In this document: piece after piece, positions 1 through 8,311 of the stretch
How positions within the stretch are numbered: position 1 is the stretch's first letter
Layout of the letters: each line of letters begins with the position of its first letter
Origin: DTU024 sp964518875
GTDB lineage: Bacteria > Bacillota > Clostridia > Christensenellales > Aristaeellaceae
Assembly: GCA_964518875.1 (NCBI GenBank)
Contig: CAZFHI010000019.1
Coordinates: forward strand, 1 to 38,873
Length of the DNA stretch: 38,873 bases
Direction of reading: 5' to 3'
The notes under the pieces: model-generated
Told to the model about the DNA's origin: nothing
Seen by the model: the letters and a program-made list of their open reading frames with translations, nothing else
Databases searched by the model: none
Program-made: the position numbers and the translations under genes

Positions 1-1
1 G

Positions 2-54
2 ACTCGATCGCTTTTTTCTCAGCTTTCAGTCTCACATCTATTGTAAAGCTACAT
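2..54 (+). repeat. 53-bp repeat, left copy
   Basis: A perfect 53-bp match, in inverted orientation, to the last 53 bases of the window. Relative to the genes the two copies point the same way: each lies upstream of a promoter (panT here, ppdK at the other end) and ends exactly 29 nt before the -35 box. Matching stops abruptly after ACAT. The cause may be a real repeated regulatory element or a repeat where the assembly broke; the sequence alone cannot decide. Confidence 0.9.
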
Positions 55-83
55 TTACAAAGCTCAGCGAACTTTTTTAAGCT

Positions 84-112
84 TTGACAAACAAAGAGAA
101 GGTTGATATAAT
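84..112 (+). promoter_or_regulatory. Sigma-A promoter of panT-coaX
   Basis: TTGACA and TATAAT separated by 17 nt, a perfect consensus promoter. Transcription should begin near position 119, about 77 nt before the panT start. An inverted repeat TTGTAAA-N6-TTTACAA lies just upstream at 41-60 and could be a regulator site. Confidence 0.9.
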
Positions 113-113
113 G

Positions 114-145
114 CACAAACTGACCCTTGGAAGGGTCAAATTGTG
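114..145 (+). promoter_or_regulatory. Dyad at the panT transcription start
   Basis: CACAA-AC-TGACCC, a 6-nt centre TTGGAA, then GGGTCA-AA-TTGTG. The inner 6-bp arms and outer 5-bp arms are perfect, separated by a symmetric 2-nt break. It starts one base after the -10 box, so it covers the expected transcription start. That placement fits a repressor operator; the inner arms could also form a short hairpin at the 5' end of the mRNA. It does not match a riboswitch class I recognise. Confidence 0.55.
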
Positions 146-195
146 TTATATCTAAATTACGTCAGGTATCCTGAGGAACTTGAACGGAGGATAAA

Positions 196-771
196 ATGAA
201 CAAAACACGAAACCTTACTATAAGCGCGCTTTTATGCGGGCTGATTCTACTTTTTGGGCTGACTCCGGTAGGGCTGATTCCGCTTGGCTTTATAAACATA
301 ACTACATTATGCCTTCCGGTAATTGCAGGAACATTAACAATGGGCTTAAAAGCAGGAATGCTTTACGGCTTTCTTTTTGGTACTGCAAGCCTCTTGAGTA
401 TGCTTGGGCTTGGCATGATGCCACCAAGTATGCTTGCTTCAAACCTGTTTGCAAGTCTTCCGGTTGGAGCTGTTATAATGTGCTATGTTCCGCGCTTTGC
501 CGTTCCTTTTACGGCATGGGCGGTTTATGGAGGAAAAGAGAAGCGGATAAAGCTTGCAGCGCCTGCCGCATCTTTTGCCAATACTATATTGTATTTAGGG
601 CTTATGTGGGCGTTTTACGCCTTAGCGGGTCTTGATACGGCGCCTATAATAGGCCTTATATTAGGCACAGGTTTTTTAGGCGGCGGCGCCGAAGCCTTGA
701 CGGCATTTCTTATAGTGCCTCCATTGACAAAGGCGATTAACAAGTTTTTAAGAAAAGAGGCAACTAAATGA
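196..771 (+). CDS. panT: ECF transporter S component, probable pantothenate uptake protein
   Basis: A 191-residue, very hydrophobic protein with about five or six predicted membrane segments and few charged residues, typical in size for the substrate-binding S component of energy-coupling factor (ECF) vitamin transporters. The start is set by GGAGG five bases upstream of the ATG. The gene overlaps coaX by four bases (ATGA), so the two should be translated together. Pantothenate is inferred as the substrate from the fused neighbour, pantothenate kinase; the sequence itself does not identify the ligand. The shared EcfA/EcfT energising module is not in this window. A different vitamin substrate remains possible. 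Confidence 0.7.
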   Translation: MNKTRNLTISALLCGLILLFGLTPVGLIPLGFINITTLCLPVIAGTLTMGLKAGMLYGFLFGTASLLSMLGLGMMPPSMLASNLFASLPVGAVIMCYVPRFAVPFTAWAVYGGKEKRIKLAAPAASFANTILYLGLMWAFYALAGLDTAPIIGLILGTGFLGGGAEALTAFLIVPPLTKAINKFLRKEATK

Positions 772-1547
772 TAATGGTAATGGACATAGGCAACACCAAC
801 ATAAAGTGCGGCATTTATAAAGGTGACAAGCTTGAACATTATTGGCGCATCGCCACAAACAGGCAGTATACGAGCGATGAGTATGGCGTTACCATGGAAG
901 ATATGTTCAAACACGCTAATGTGCCGATAAAAAATGTTGCCGGCATTATCATTTCGTCTGTTGTACCAACAGTAAACTATACAATAGACCATATGTGCAG
1001 GGACTTTTTTAATATAAATCCCACATTCGTAGAACCTGGTATAAGGACGGGCATAAACCTTAAGTATGATAATACAAAAGAGCTTGGAAGCGATAGGATA
1101 TGCAATGCTGTTGCAGCTTACACATTATATGGCGGCCCTTGCATATATATAGACTTTGGAACAGCGACCACGTTTGGCGTTGTAGATAAAAACGCAAATT
1201 TTCTTGGCGGCTGCATATGCCCTGGCATTAAAGTCGCGGCTGAAGCGTTGGTCAGGAACACTGCAAAGCTTCCGCATTACGAGCTTGTTAAACCGCCAAA
1301 GGTTATAGGCAAAAATACCGTTGCTAACCTTCAATCAGGCATTATATTCGGATACGTAGGTCAAATTGAATACCTTGTTGCGAGAATGAAAGAGGAATTA
1401 GGGGAGCCCAATGCAAAGGTTATCGCTACAGGAGGCGTATCCTATCTTATTGCGGCGGAAACAAAGGCGATAGAGCACATAGACAACACTCTTACATTGT
1501 CCGGCCTTCGTCTTATATATGAAAAGAACAATACTTTTAAAAAATAA
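768..1547 (+). CDS. coaX: Type III pantothenate kinase
   Basis: Phosphorylates pantothenate to 4'-phosphopantothenate, the first step of coenzyme A synthesis. The N-terminal DIGNTN motif (residues 6-11) is the phosphate-binding loop of the ASKHA fold. The ELGSDRICNA segment near 105-114 and DFGTATT at 129-135 are characteristic of the CoaX family, and 259 residues is the usual length. A second in-frame ATG two codons on is an alternative start. The gene overlaps the end of panT. CoaD, a later step in the same pathway, is encoded at 23.4 kb. Only 11 bp separate its stop from the convergent carboxypeptidase gene, and I see no clear terminator there. Confidence 0.95.
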   Translation: MIMVMDIGNTNIKCGIYKGDKLEHYWRIATNRQYTSDEYGVTMEDMFKHANVPIKNVAGIIISSVVPTVNYTIDHMCRDFFNINPTFVEPGIRTGINLKYDNTKELGSDRICNAVAAYTLYGGPCIYIDFGTATTFGVVDKNANFLGGCICPGIKVAAEALVRNTAKLPHYELVKPPKVIGKNTVANLQSGIIFGYVGQIEYLVARMKEELGEPNAKVIATGGVSYLIAAETKAIEHIDNTLTLSGLRLIYEKNNTFKK

Positions 1548-1558
1548 GTTTTGCGCAG

Positions 1559-2989
1559 CTACCTGTAATAACGTGTAGTATAGCGCTTTTTTTGTTTATA
1601 TTTTGGCTTACGCTTTCGAGTAAATATCTTATAAAATATATGCGACAGAACTATAACTGCGATTACCGGAAGAAGCAGTATTACTATAATTTCTACGCTT
1701 ATAGGCGGAAACGGATTAGGATCTGTTTCAGCATACTGCTTTATTTCTTCCAGTGATGGCGCGATCATAGGACGGCGGTTAACAGAACGCGTCGCAAGCA
1801 GCTCATACATTATTGGATCTTTCCCGGGATCAGGCGTGTAGCTTAGCATGCCGACAACTTCGCCCGCCGCTATAGGAGCTTCAAGCACGCGTGTAAATTC
1901 AAAGCTTGTGTAAGCATTATGGTTCTGCAAAGAATTATCTTCTTTACCTTTTAAATAAACTATATGGTCGTCTTTAAGCGGGTCAAGCTTATGCAGAGAA
2001 AGCTCAAGTTTGCCAAGATACGGGTCGTCCAGCGCAAACAGGGAAATATCTATGGCCATAGGATTTTTAGCGTATATTTCTTCTATGCTTGTTGAAACAT
2101 ACTGTGAAAAGCCATAGTCAAACAGCTTCGCGGTATCAGAAAAACAGCGTTTGTAGCTGCTTGACTTAAGCACAACAGATATAAGCGAAACACCGTCTCT
2201 TTTGGCGGCGCCTACGTAACAGTATCCGGCGTTTGAATGATAACCGGTTTTTATACCTATAGCATCAGGGTAATAATAGCCTGAGTCCTCTTCTCTTGAT
2301 GAAGGCTTCAAAAAAATGTTGTCCCTGCCCGTAACAGTTTTTCCGGAATTTATATTGTTTTTAGGTATTGTAAAGCTTGTCATAGCGGCGACTTCACGAA
2401 AGCGTTCGTTTTTCATAGCTTCACGGGCTATGATAGCTAAATCTCTTGCAGTGCTTACATGGTATTCATCATGAAGCCCGTTTGCGTTTGTAAAATTAGT
2501 GCTTGTGCAGCCATAATTACGCGCAGCCTCGTTCATTAGAGCGGCAAATTTTTCCTGTGAGCCTGAAATAAGCTCTGCAATAAGCTGTGCGCCGTCATTA
2601 CCGGAAGCAACTTTTGTTGCGCATATAAGATCCCAGAAGCTTATTTCCTGCCCGGCGGTTAACGGTATCATTGAAGCGTTTTCTTCATCCACATGGATTG
2701 AAGTTTCAGTTGCGGTAACAATTCTGCCTAAATCGCCGCCCATAGTAATAGCAAGAAAAACAGTCATAATTTTGGTGGTAGAAGCAGGGTAACGCAATAC
2801 GTCCGCATCTTTTTCAAAAAGAACCTCACCTGTATCTGCGTTTATAAGTATCGCGGATGCGCTGTTTAAGTGCTCAGGGCGCAGATCCTCAGGCTTATCT
2901 TTGTTATACTCAGAAGCAAAGGAAGGCAAAGCAAACAAAAAGCAAAATATACAGCATAAAATTATTGCTATAGCTTTTTTCAATGCCAT
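1559..2989 (-). CDS. dacF: D-alanyl-D-alanine carboxypeptidase (PBP5/DacF family)
   Basis: A penicillin-binding protein that removes the terminal D-alanine from peptidoglycan stem peptides outside the membrane. A signal peptide is clear (lysines, then a long hydrophobic run to about residue 25 ending SFAS). The three active-site motifs are present: STTK at 70-73, SGN at 129-131 and KTG at 247-249. A PBP5-type C-terminal domain follows. The extreme C terminus has a hydrophobic segment (about 428-450) and a very basic tail, so this protein has a real C-terminal transmembrane anchor rather than only an amphipathic helix. It is the last gene of the nine-gene minus-strand run, 5 bp after the fumarase beta gene. 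The symbol is chosen by similarity; dacA or dacB would be equally defensible. Confidence 0.92.
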   Translation of the reverse strand: MALKKAIAIILCCIFCFLFALPSFASEYNKDKPEDLRPEHLNSASAILINADTGEVLFEKDADVLRYPASTTKIMTVFLAITMGGDLGRIVTATETSIHVDEENASMIPLTAGQEISFWDLICATKVASGNDGAQLIAELISGSQEKFAALMNEAARNYGCTSTNFTNANGLHDEYHVSTARDLAIIAREAMKNERFREVAAMTSFTIPKNNINSGKTVTGRDNIFLKPSSREEDSGYYYPDAIGIKTGYHSNAGYCYVGAAKRDGVSLISVVLKSSSYKRCFSDTAKLFDYGFSQYVSTSIEEIYAKNPMAIDISLFALDDPYLGKLELSLHKLDPLKDDHIVYLKGKEDNSLQNHNAYTSFEFTRVLEAPIAAGEVVGMLSYTPDPGKDPIMYELLATRSVNRRPMIAPSLEEIKQYAETDPNPFPPISVEIIVILLLPVIAVIVLSHIFYKIFTRKRKPKYKQKKRYTTRYYR

Positions 2990-2994
2990 CCTCC

Positions 2995-3549
2995 TTATAT
3001 CGTTCTATATTTTTGCGGACCAATTTCATACAGGTTATTGCCTAAAGAATCTATAAGCACTATAACCGGGAAGTTTTTAACAACAAAGCGATGTACGGCT
3101 TCAGCTCCCAAATCAGGATAGGCAATAACTTCGGCCTTTTCAATGCTTTTTGAAATAAGAGCTGCTGCGCCTCCCGTAGCGCCGAAGTACACTGCCTTGT
3201 ATTTTTTCATGGCTTCGATTACTGCGGCGTTTCTTTTGCCTTTTCCTATCATGCCTTTAAGTCCAAGCTGCAAAAGCTTTGGCGTATAAGCATCCATACG
3301 GTAGCTTGTTGTAGGGCCTGCAGAGCCTACAGCGTGGTCGGGCGGAGCCGGCGCAGGACCTACATAGTAAATTGTTTGGTTTACTATGTCAAATGGCAGA
3401 CTATTTCCTTGATCTGCCAAGTCAACTAGACGCTTGTGAGCGGCGTCCCTTGCGGTATAAAGCTCTCCGGATAAAAGCACGCTGTCGCCTGCGCGCAATT
3501 TTAGCACATCTTCTTGCGTTAATGGAAGTTGTATAGAATAATGCTGCAT
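2995..3549 (-). CDS. Fumarate hydratase class I, beta subunit (C-terminal domain protein)
   Basis: The second polypeptide of the two-subunit, oxygen-sensitive class I fumarase/tartrate dehydratase family, which interconverts fumarate and malate. The GPTTSYRMD segment near residues 79-87 and the GKGKR segment near 103-107 are typical of the beta subunit, and 184 residues is the usual length. An AGGAGG-like ribosome site precedes the ATG. The alpha subunit gene lies immediately upstream with a 20-bp gap. The family also includes L(+)-tartrate dehydratases, so the exact substrate is not fixed by sequence; fumarate is the likelier choice because no tartrate genes are nearby. Confidence 0.88.
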   Translation of the reverse strand: MQHYSIQLPLTQEDVLKLRAGDSVLLSGELYTARDAAHKRLVDLADQGNSLPFDIVNQTIYYVGPAPAPPDHAVGSAGPTTSYRMDAYTPKLLQLGLKGMIGKGKRNAAVIEAMKKYKAVYFGATGGAAALISKSIEKAEVIAYPDLGAEAVHRFVVKNFPVIVLIDSLGNNLYEIGPQKYRTI

Positions 3550-3569
3550 TTTTCCTCCTTATGCATTGC

Positions 3570-4415
3570 CTATATTGTTGCAGACTTATGTCTCGCCGCA
3601 TGGCAGCATATGTTTACTGCAACTGGCATACCGGCAATATGAGTCGGCGCGTATTCAATATGCACTTTTAAAGCGGTGGTTTTGCCGCCAAGCCCGCCGG
3701 GGCCTATGCCCAAGCGGTTTATATCTTCTAATAATTCATTTTCAAGCTGAGCGTATTGTTCGTCAGGATTGCTTTCATCAAGCGGCTTTGCCGTACATTT
3801 TTTTGCCATTATAGCTGCTTTTTCAAAGCTTCCGCCTATGCCTATGCCTACTATAATAGGAGGGCATGGGTTAGGGCCTGCGTTGCGCACGGTGTCAAGA
3901 ACAAACCTTTTAACGCCTTCTATTCCGTCAGCAGGAACAAGCATTTTAATAGCGCTCATATTTTCACTGCCAAAGCCCTTGGCTACTGCGGTAAGCTTTA
4001 TATTGCTGCCTTCAACAAGCCTTATGTGTATTATGGCCGGCGTATTGTCCTTAGTATTTTTTCTGTTGAATAACGGTTCAGCCACAATGGATTTTCTGAA
4101 GTACCCGTCCTTATATGCGCTGCGAACACCGTTGTTTATAGCGTCTTCAAAGCTCCCGCCTGTTATATGCACGTCCTGTCCGACTTCTGCGAAAACTATT
4201 GCCATGCCAGTATCCTGGCATATAGGCAGCTTTTCTTCTTTTGCTATAATATTGTTTTTTATTATCTGTCCCAGCACATTTTTTCCGACAGGGGAGGATT
4301 CTTTATTTAAAGCATTGTTTAAACAGGAAGTTACATCGCTGCCTATATCTGTTCCGGCTGAAAGGAACAGCTGCTTTACAGTTTCCTCAATTTGTTGTAC
4401 AGAAATTTCTCTCAT
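3570..4415 (-). CDS. Fumarate hydratase class I, alpha subunit (N-terminal domain protein)
   Basis: Catalytic iron-sulfur subunit of the class I fumarase. Three cysteines sit in the contexts expected for ligands of the [4Fe-4S] cluster: C66 in PICQDTG, C184 in PNPCPP, and C270 or C271 in NICCHA near the C terminus. The GIGIGGSFEKA and GPGGLGGKTTAL stretches are also family hallmarks. The length of 281 residues fits the split form of the enzyme. It is 13 bp downstream of tmcAL in the long minus-strand operon. A cluster of this kind is easily destroyed by oxygen, which agrees with an anaerobic host. A 241-codon frame on the opposite strand is a shadow of this gene. Confidence 0.9.
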   Translation of the reverse strand: MREISVQQIEETVKQLFLSAGTDIGSDVTSCLNNALNKESSPVGKNVLGQIIKNNIIAKEEKLPICQDTGMAIVFAEVGQDVHITGGSFEDAINNGVRSAYKDGYFRKSIVAEPLFNRKNTKDNTPAIIHIRLVEGSNIKLTAVAKGFGSENMSAIKMLVPADGIEGVKRFVLDTVRNAGPNPCPPIIVGIGIGGSFEKAAIMAKKCTAKPLDESNPDEQYAQLENELLEDINRLGIGPGGLGGKTTALKVHIEYAPTHIAGMPVAVNICCHAARHKSATI

Positions 4416-4428
4416 GTTTTTAGCCTTT

Positions 4429-5589
4429 CTAAATAATTACAATGGGTTCTGTATATATTTTAGCAGTATTCTGCTTAGAAGCCAAATGCCATAGAATATC
4501 TGCATATAAATCTTCTCTTGGAAGAGAATCAACAGGGTTTGTGATAATTTTTAAACTTTTTGAAAAACTTTTAAAAAACTCTTCTGAGGACTTTTTAAAA
4601 CCAAGAAGCCTTATAAAACGAGGCAGTTCCGGAAGTTTGTCTTTTTTTGCGCCAACAGCAATCTGCGCTGCCGCTCTTTTTATGCGACTGTATGTATAAC
4701 GTTTTGTTTTTACAAGATTAAGCAGCTCTTTCACGCTGTTTGTATGCTTTGCTGCGTCTAAAAATCTGTTTTCAAGCCCTTCAGATATTTCAGGCACATT
4801 TGAAAGAGATTTTGGATCCTGCAGCAATATCTTTGATAAAATGAGCGTGTCAATAGCCTCGGGCAAAGCGTAGTTTCCATTTAAAAACGCTTGCTTTGCT
4901 ATGTATAGGCTTGCTTTCGGCATAGCAGACGACGCATGCTGCCAATTCCCTGATAGTATATATCGCCTTATTACAGAGGCGGAAGGCGCTTTAGGGTCTT
5001 GTGAAACGCTGTAGCTTCCCGGCCTTGATACGGCAAGCGGCTTTATGCTGCTGTTTAAACGCTTTAAAGCCTGCATATAACAAAGGCCTAAAATAAAGTT
5101 TGGAGCGTTTAAAATTCCGCTGTCTTTTATATTAAGAATCTCTGATAATGATAAACCTTGCGCTTTCGCAACAGAATAGCCGCGGCTTATGTTTTTTTCT
5201 AAAAGTTTTTTATATAAAGGACTTTGTATAGCGTTCGCGCTTTTATAAAAATAAGGGAGGACTTCTTCTTCAACGCCAAAGCAAAGCGTGTCTACTGCAT
5301 TAAATTGAGAAAGCGCATATACCCCGCCTAGCGCAAAGCGATTGGCCTGTGCAGTACCAAAGCTGAAAGGAAGACCAAGCACTATATCTGCTCCGCCGCA
5401 TAAAGCCATTTTCGCTCTGTCCTTATTTGAAAAGGTGTGAAGGCTTCCACGCTGAGAAAATGAACAACTTATTATTGCAACCGCATATTGCGCGCCGGTT
5501 TGCTCCCTGGCTATGCGTATCTGTCTTTCATGTCCGTTATGAAAAGGATCATATTCTGCAATTATGCCGACTGCGCTACAACTTGTCAT
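4429..5589 (-). CDS. tmcAL: tRNA(Met) cytidine acetate ligase (TmcAL)
   Basis: Makes N4-acetylcytidine at the wobble base of elongator tRNA-Met from acetate and ATP (established for the family formerly called YlbM). The N terminus reads VGIIAEYDPFHNGH, giving the nucleotidyltransferase-fold HxGH-type motif (HNGH at about residues 17-20), followed by an Rossmann-like ATP-binding domain and a helical C-terminal region. The 386-residue length is normal. It starts 15 bp after dapB and is followed by the fumarase pair. The function is unrelated to lysine synthesis; its place here probably reflects operon packing. Acetate, its substrate, is also the product of acetate kinase, encoded at 31.5 kb. 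Confidence 0.9.
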   Translation of the reverse strand: MTSCSAVGIIAEYDPFHNGHERQIRIAREQTGAQYAVAIISCSFSQRGSLHTFSNKDRAKMALCGGADIVLGLPFSFGTAQANRFALGGVYALSQFNAVDTLCFGVEEEVLPYFYKSANAIQSPLYKKLLEKNISRGYSVAKAQGLSLSEILNIKDSGILNAPNFILGLCYMQALKRLNSSIKPLAVSRPGSYSVSQDPKAPSASVIRRYILSGNWQHASSAMPKASLYIAKQAFLNGNYALPEAIDTLILSKILLQDPKSLSNVPEISEGLENRFLDAAKHTNSVKELLNLVKTKRYTYSRIKRAAAQIAVGAKKDKLPELPRFIRLLGFKKSSEEFFKSFSKSLKIITNPVDSLPREDLYADILWHLASKQNTAKIYTEPIVII

Positions 5590-5604
5590 AATGTAATTTA
5601 AAAA

Positions 5605-6360
5605 TTATTTTCGCGTAAGCAGATAATTGAAGTAATCGTCCATACCGTAAAGTCCAGGCTCTTTGCCTGCAATAAAACCGGCCGCTTTCAAAGCGCCTAT
5701 TGCAAATATGCTTCTGTTTTCCGCCACATGCTTTATTGAAATATTTTCACCGTCACCAAAAAAACAAACTTCATGTATGCCGTTTACGCTGCCGCCGCGT
5801 ACAGAGCTTATTCCAATGTCGTCAGACTTTCTTTTCCCGCTCTCGCCGTTGCGTCCAATTATAAGTCTGCTGTTTTCGCTTTTAAGCGTTTCATACAGCG
5901 CCATAGCTGTGCCGCTTGGTGAATCCGCCTTATTGCGGTGGTGTTGTTCTATTATTTCTATATCGTAATGTGGAAGAAGCTTCTTTGCCTGCGCTGCAAG
6001 ACGATTCAATACATATACGCCCATTGACATGTTGCTGCTGCGAAATATTGGAATTTTTTCAGAGGCTTCTGAAATTTTTTTGTTCTGTTCTTCATTATAA
6101 CCTGTTACGCACAGCACTGCGGGGATTTTTTTTGATACTGTAAAACTTAATACGTCAGTCAATGCTAAAGGAAGCGAAAAATCTATAAGCGCATCAGCCT
6201 GCTCATGCACTTGAGAAAAACTCTCATATATAGGGAAATCTGCATATTGCTTGCCGTTTGGGTTAACGCCGCATACTATTTTAATTTTCTGCGCTTCGGC
6301 TTCGCTTGCAACCCATCTGCCCATTCTTCCGCAGGCGCCGCAGAGTATTATGTTTTTCAT
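5605..6360 (-). CDS. dapB: 4-hydroxy-tetrahydrodipicolinate reductase
   Basis: Reduces the DapA product to tetrahydrodipicolinate with NAD(P)H, on the route to meso-diaminopimelate and lysine. The N-terminal nucleotide-binding motif GACGRMGR (residues 8-15) and DFS at 60-62 are visible. The active-site stretch has the HH pair at 140-141, K144, and SPSGTA at 147-152, where the usual family sequence is DAPSGTA. The length of 251 residues is typical. Its ATG overlaps the dapA stop by four bases, indicating translational coupling. Confidence 0.95.
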   Translation of the reverse strand: MKNIILCGACGRMGRWVASEAEAQKIKIVCGVNPNGKQYADFPIYESFSQVHEQADALIDFSLPLALTDVLSFTVSKKIPAVLCVTGYNEEQNKKISEASEKIPIFRSSNMSMGVYVLNRLAAQAKKLLPHYDIEIIEQHHRNKADSPSGTAMALYETLKSENSRLIIGRNGESGKRKSDDIGISSVRGGSVNGIHEVCFFGDGENISIKHVAENRSIFAIGALKAAGFIAGKEPGLYGMDDYFNYLLTRK

Positions 6361-7235
6361 AGTATTTTAAGTTCCTCCATTATTTGCTTTAATTTATCTG
6401 TTTTCTGCATTGGTATTAACGGAAGACGTACTTCATTTTTGCAAAATCCCATAAGATTTAGCGCGGCTTTTACAGGTATGGGACTTGTTTTAGAAAACAG
6501 CGCTCTTATAAAGGGCATTGCATTTATTTGTATTTCCGCAGCCTTTTTATATTCGCCGTTAAGCATGAAAGAAGTAAGCTTGCTTACCATTTCAGGGGCG
6601 ACATTGCTTAAAACTGATATTACGCCAAGGCCTCCAAGCGACATGAAAGGAACTACGCTTTCATCAGAACCGGAATAAAAATCAAGATCGTTTTTGCACG
6701 CGTTCATCATATCAGCAAGCAGAGCAAGGTCAGAAGTAGCTTCTTTTATTGCCGTTATACCTTCTATTTGAGAAAGTTTTCTTACAGTTTCAGGGGCTAT
6801 TGTCATACCGGTTCTTGAAGGAACATTATATACTATTATTGGTAGCTCGCTGTTTTGAGCAATGTATTTATAATGCGCTAAAAGGCCCTCCTGCGTAGTC
6901 TTATTATAATAGGGAGTTACTACAAGCTGCGCGCAGGCTCCTAATTTTTTTGCTCTCTTCGCTTTTTCTACAACAGACAATGTATTGTTGCTGCCGGTGC
7001 CGGCAATTACGGGCACTGAACCGTCAGACTCCTTAACGCATATGCTTAAAACTTTTTCCCATTCATCATTAGATAGCGTTGCAGGCTCTCCGGTCGTGCC
7101 GCATGCAACAAGCGCAGACACGCCGTTGTCAAGCTGATATTTAATTATTTTTTTAAGCGCTTTTTCATCCACTTGGTTATCTTTGAACGGAGTTATGAGC
7201 GCAGTGGCACAGCCCTTAAAAATTGTTTTTTTCAT
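6357..7235 (-). CDS. dapA: 4-hydroxy-tetrahydrodipicolinate synthase
   Basis: Condenses pyruvate with aspartate semialdehyde, the committed step of diaminopimelate/lysine synthesis. It is a (beta/alpha)8 class I aldolase of 292 residues. GTTGE at 46-50 binds the pyruvate carboxylate, Y136 (in IVYNVPSRTG) is the catalytic tyrosine, and K164 (in AIKEAT) is the Schiff-base lysine. It overlaps asd upstream and dapB downstream by four bases each, so three consecutive pathway enzymes are coupled. No lysine riboswitch or T-box is visible in the leader of the operon. Confidence 0.95.
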   Translation of the reverse strand: MKKTIFKGCATALITPFKDNQVDEKALKKIIKYQLDNGVSALVACGTTGEPATLSNDEWEKVLSICVKESDGSVPVIAGTGSNNTLSVVEKAKRAKKLGACAQLVVTPYYNKTTQEGLLAHYKYIAQNSELPIIVYNVPSRTGMTIAPETVRKLSQIEGITAIKEATSDLALLADMMNACKNDLDFYSGSDESVVPFMSLGGLGVISVLSNVAPEMVSKLTSFMLNGEYKKAAEIQINAMPFIRALFSKTSPIPVKAALNLMGFCKNEVRLPLIPMQKTDKLKQIMEELKIL

Positions 7236-8311
7236 ATTACGTCCTTATGTATGTACCCTTTTTTATATAGATATTCTGCGCAAAGAACAGCGCCGCCTGC
7301 GGCGCCGCGCAAAGTGTTGTGCGACAAGCAGACAAAGCGGTAGTCAAGCAGCGGATCTTCCCTGAGCCTTCCCATACAAACGCCCATACCGTGCCCTGAC
7401 ATTCTGTCAAGGCGTGTCTGCGGACGATCGTTTTCCACAAAAAATTTAAGATAAGGCTTAGGACTGCTCGGAAGAGAAAGCTGCGCTATTGGCGAAGGCG
7501 CGCTCCATGCACCGATTATATCGTCAATTGACGGCTTATTTGAAAATTTAACCGAAACAGCGGCCATATGTCCGTCAGAAACCGGCACACGCAGACATTG
7601 CGCGCTTATAACCGGTTTTTTTGCAGAAACTATTTGTGTTTTGTCTTTATTTAACTTTCCCCAAACTTTGAGCGGCTCAATCTGACTTTTTTCTTCCTCA
7701 CCTGAAATGTATGGGACTACGTTATCGATTATTTCCGGCCATGTTTCAAATGTTTTGCCGGCGCCGCTTATAGCTTGATAAGTACATACAAAAATTTTTT
7801 CTATGCCGTATTTGAGCAGGGGAGTAAGAGGAGGAACAAAGCTTTGTATGGAGCAGTTAGGCTTTACCGCTATAAAGCCTGTTTTAGTATGTAAACGCCT
7901 TTTTTGAGCCTCTATTACTTCAAAATGGTCGGCGTTTATTTCCGGTATTACCATAGGAACATCAGGCACAAGCCTGCATGCGCTGTTGTTGCTTACAACA
8001 GGCATACCTGCCGAGGCGTATGCTTCTTCCAGAAAACGTGTTTCTTCTTTCCCTAAAGATATGGCGCAAAAGGCGAGGTCGGCTTTCTTAACAACGCTTT
8101 TAATGTCGGCGGCATCTTCCACTGTGAAGTTTAAAACGTCGTCGTTTATCCTATCATCGCTTACTAAATCACCGTAGCGTTTGCCGGCGCTGCGGCTGCT
8201 TGCAGCAAGACAGGTTATTTCAAACCATGGATGCGCTTGAAGCAGCTCTACAAAGCGCCTGCCAACCATGCCTGTTGCGCCAATCACAGCTACGCGCAGT
8301 TTAGATTCCAT
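7232..8311 (-). CDS. asd: Aspartate-semialdehyde dehydrogenase
   Basis: Converts aspartyl phosphate to aspartate semialdehyde with NADPH, supplying DapA. The nucleotide-binding motif GATGMVGRRF lies at residues 11-20. The catalytic cysteine is C153 in KPNCSIQ, and the likely acid-base histidine is H248 in SDGHMA. Its length (359) and the GMVGRRFVELL and CSIQSFVPPL patterns suggest the subgroup shared by archaea, fungi and many Clostridia rather than the E. coli type. The start overlaps the preceding isomerase gene by 11 bases. Aspartokinase is not in the window. Confidence 0.93.
   Translation of the reverse strand: MESKLRVAVIGATGMVGRRFVELLQAHPWFEITCLAASSRSAGKRYGDLVSDDRINDDVLNFTVEDAADIKSVVKKADLAFCAISLGKEETRFLEEAYASAGMPVVSNNSACRLVPDVPMVIPEINADHFEVIEAQKRRLHTKTGFIAVKPNCSIQSFVPPLTPLLKYGIEKIFVCTYQAISGAGKTFETWPEIIDNVVPYISGEEEKSQIEPLKVWGKLNKDKTQIVSAKKPVISAQCLRVPVSDGHMAAVSVKFSNKPSIDDIIGAWSAPSPIAQLSLPSSPKPYLKFFVENDRPQTRLDRMSGHGMGVCMGRLREDPLLDYRFVCLSHNTLRGAAGGAVLCAEYLYKKGYIHKDVI

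Noticed and set aside
3769..4494. A 241-codon open frame opposite the fumarase alpha gene
   Set aside because: It has no ribosome site and overlaps a clear class I fumarase gene on the other strand; its hydrophobic composition follows from the complementary codons.
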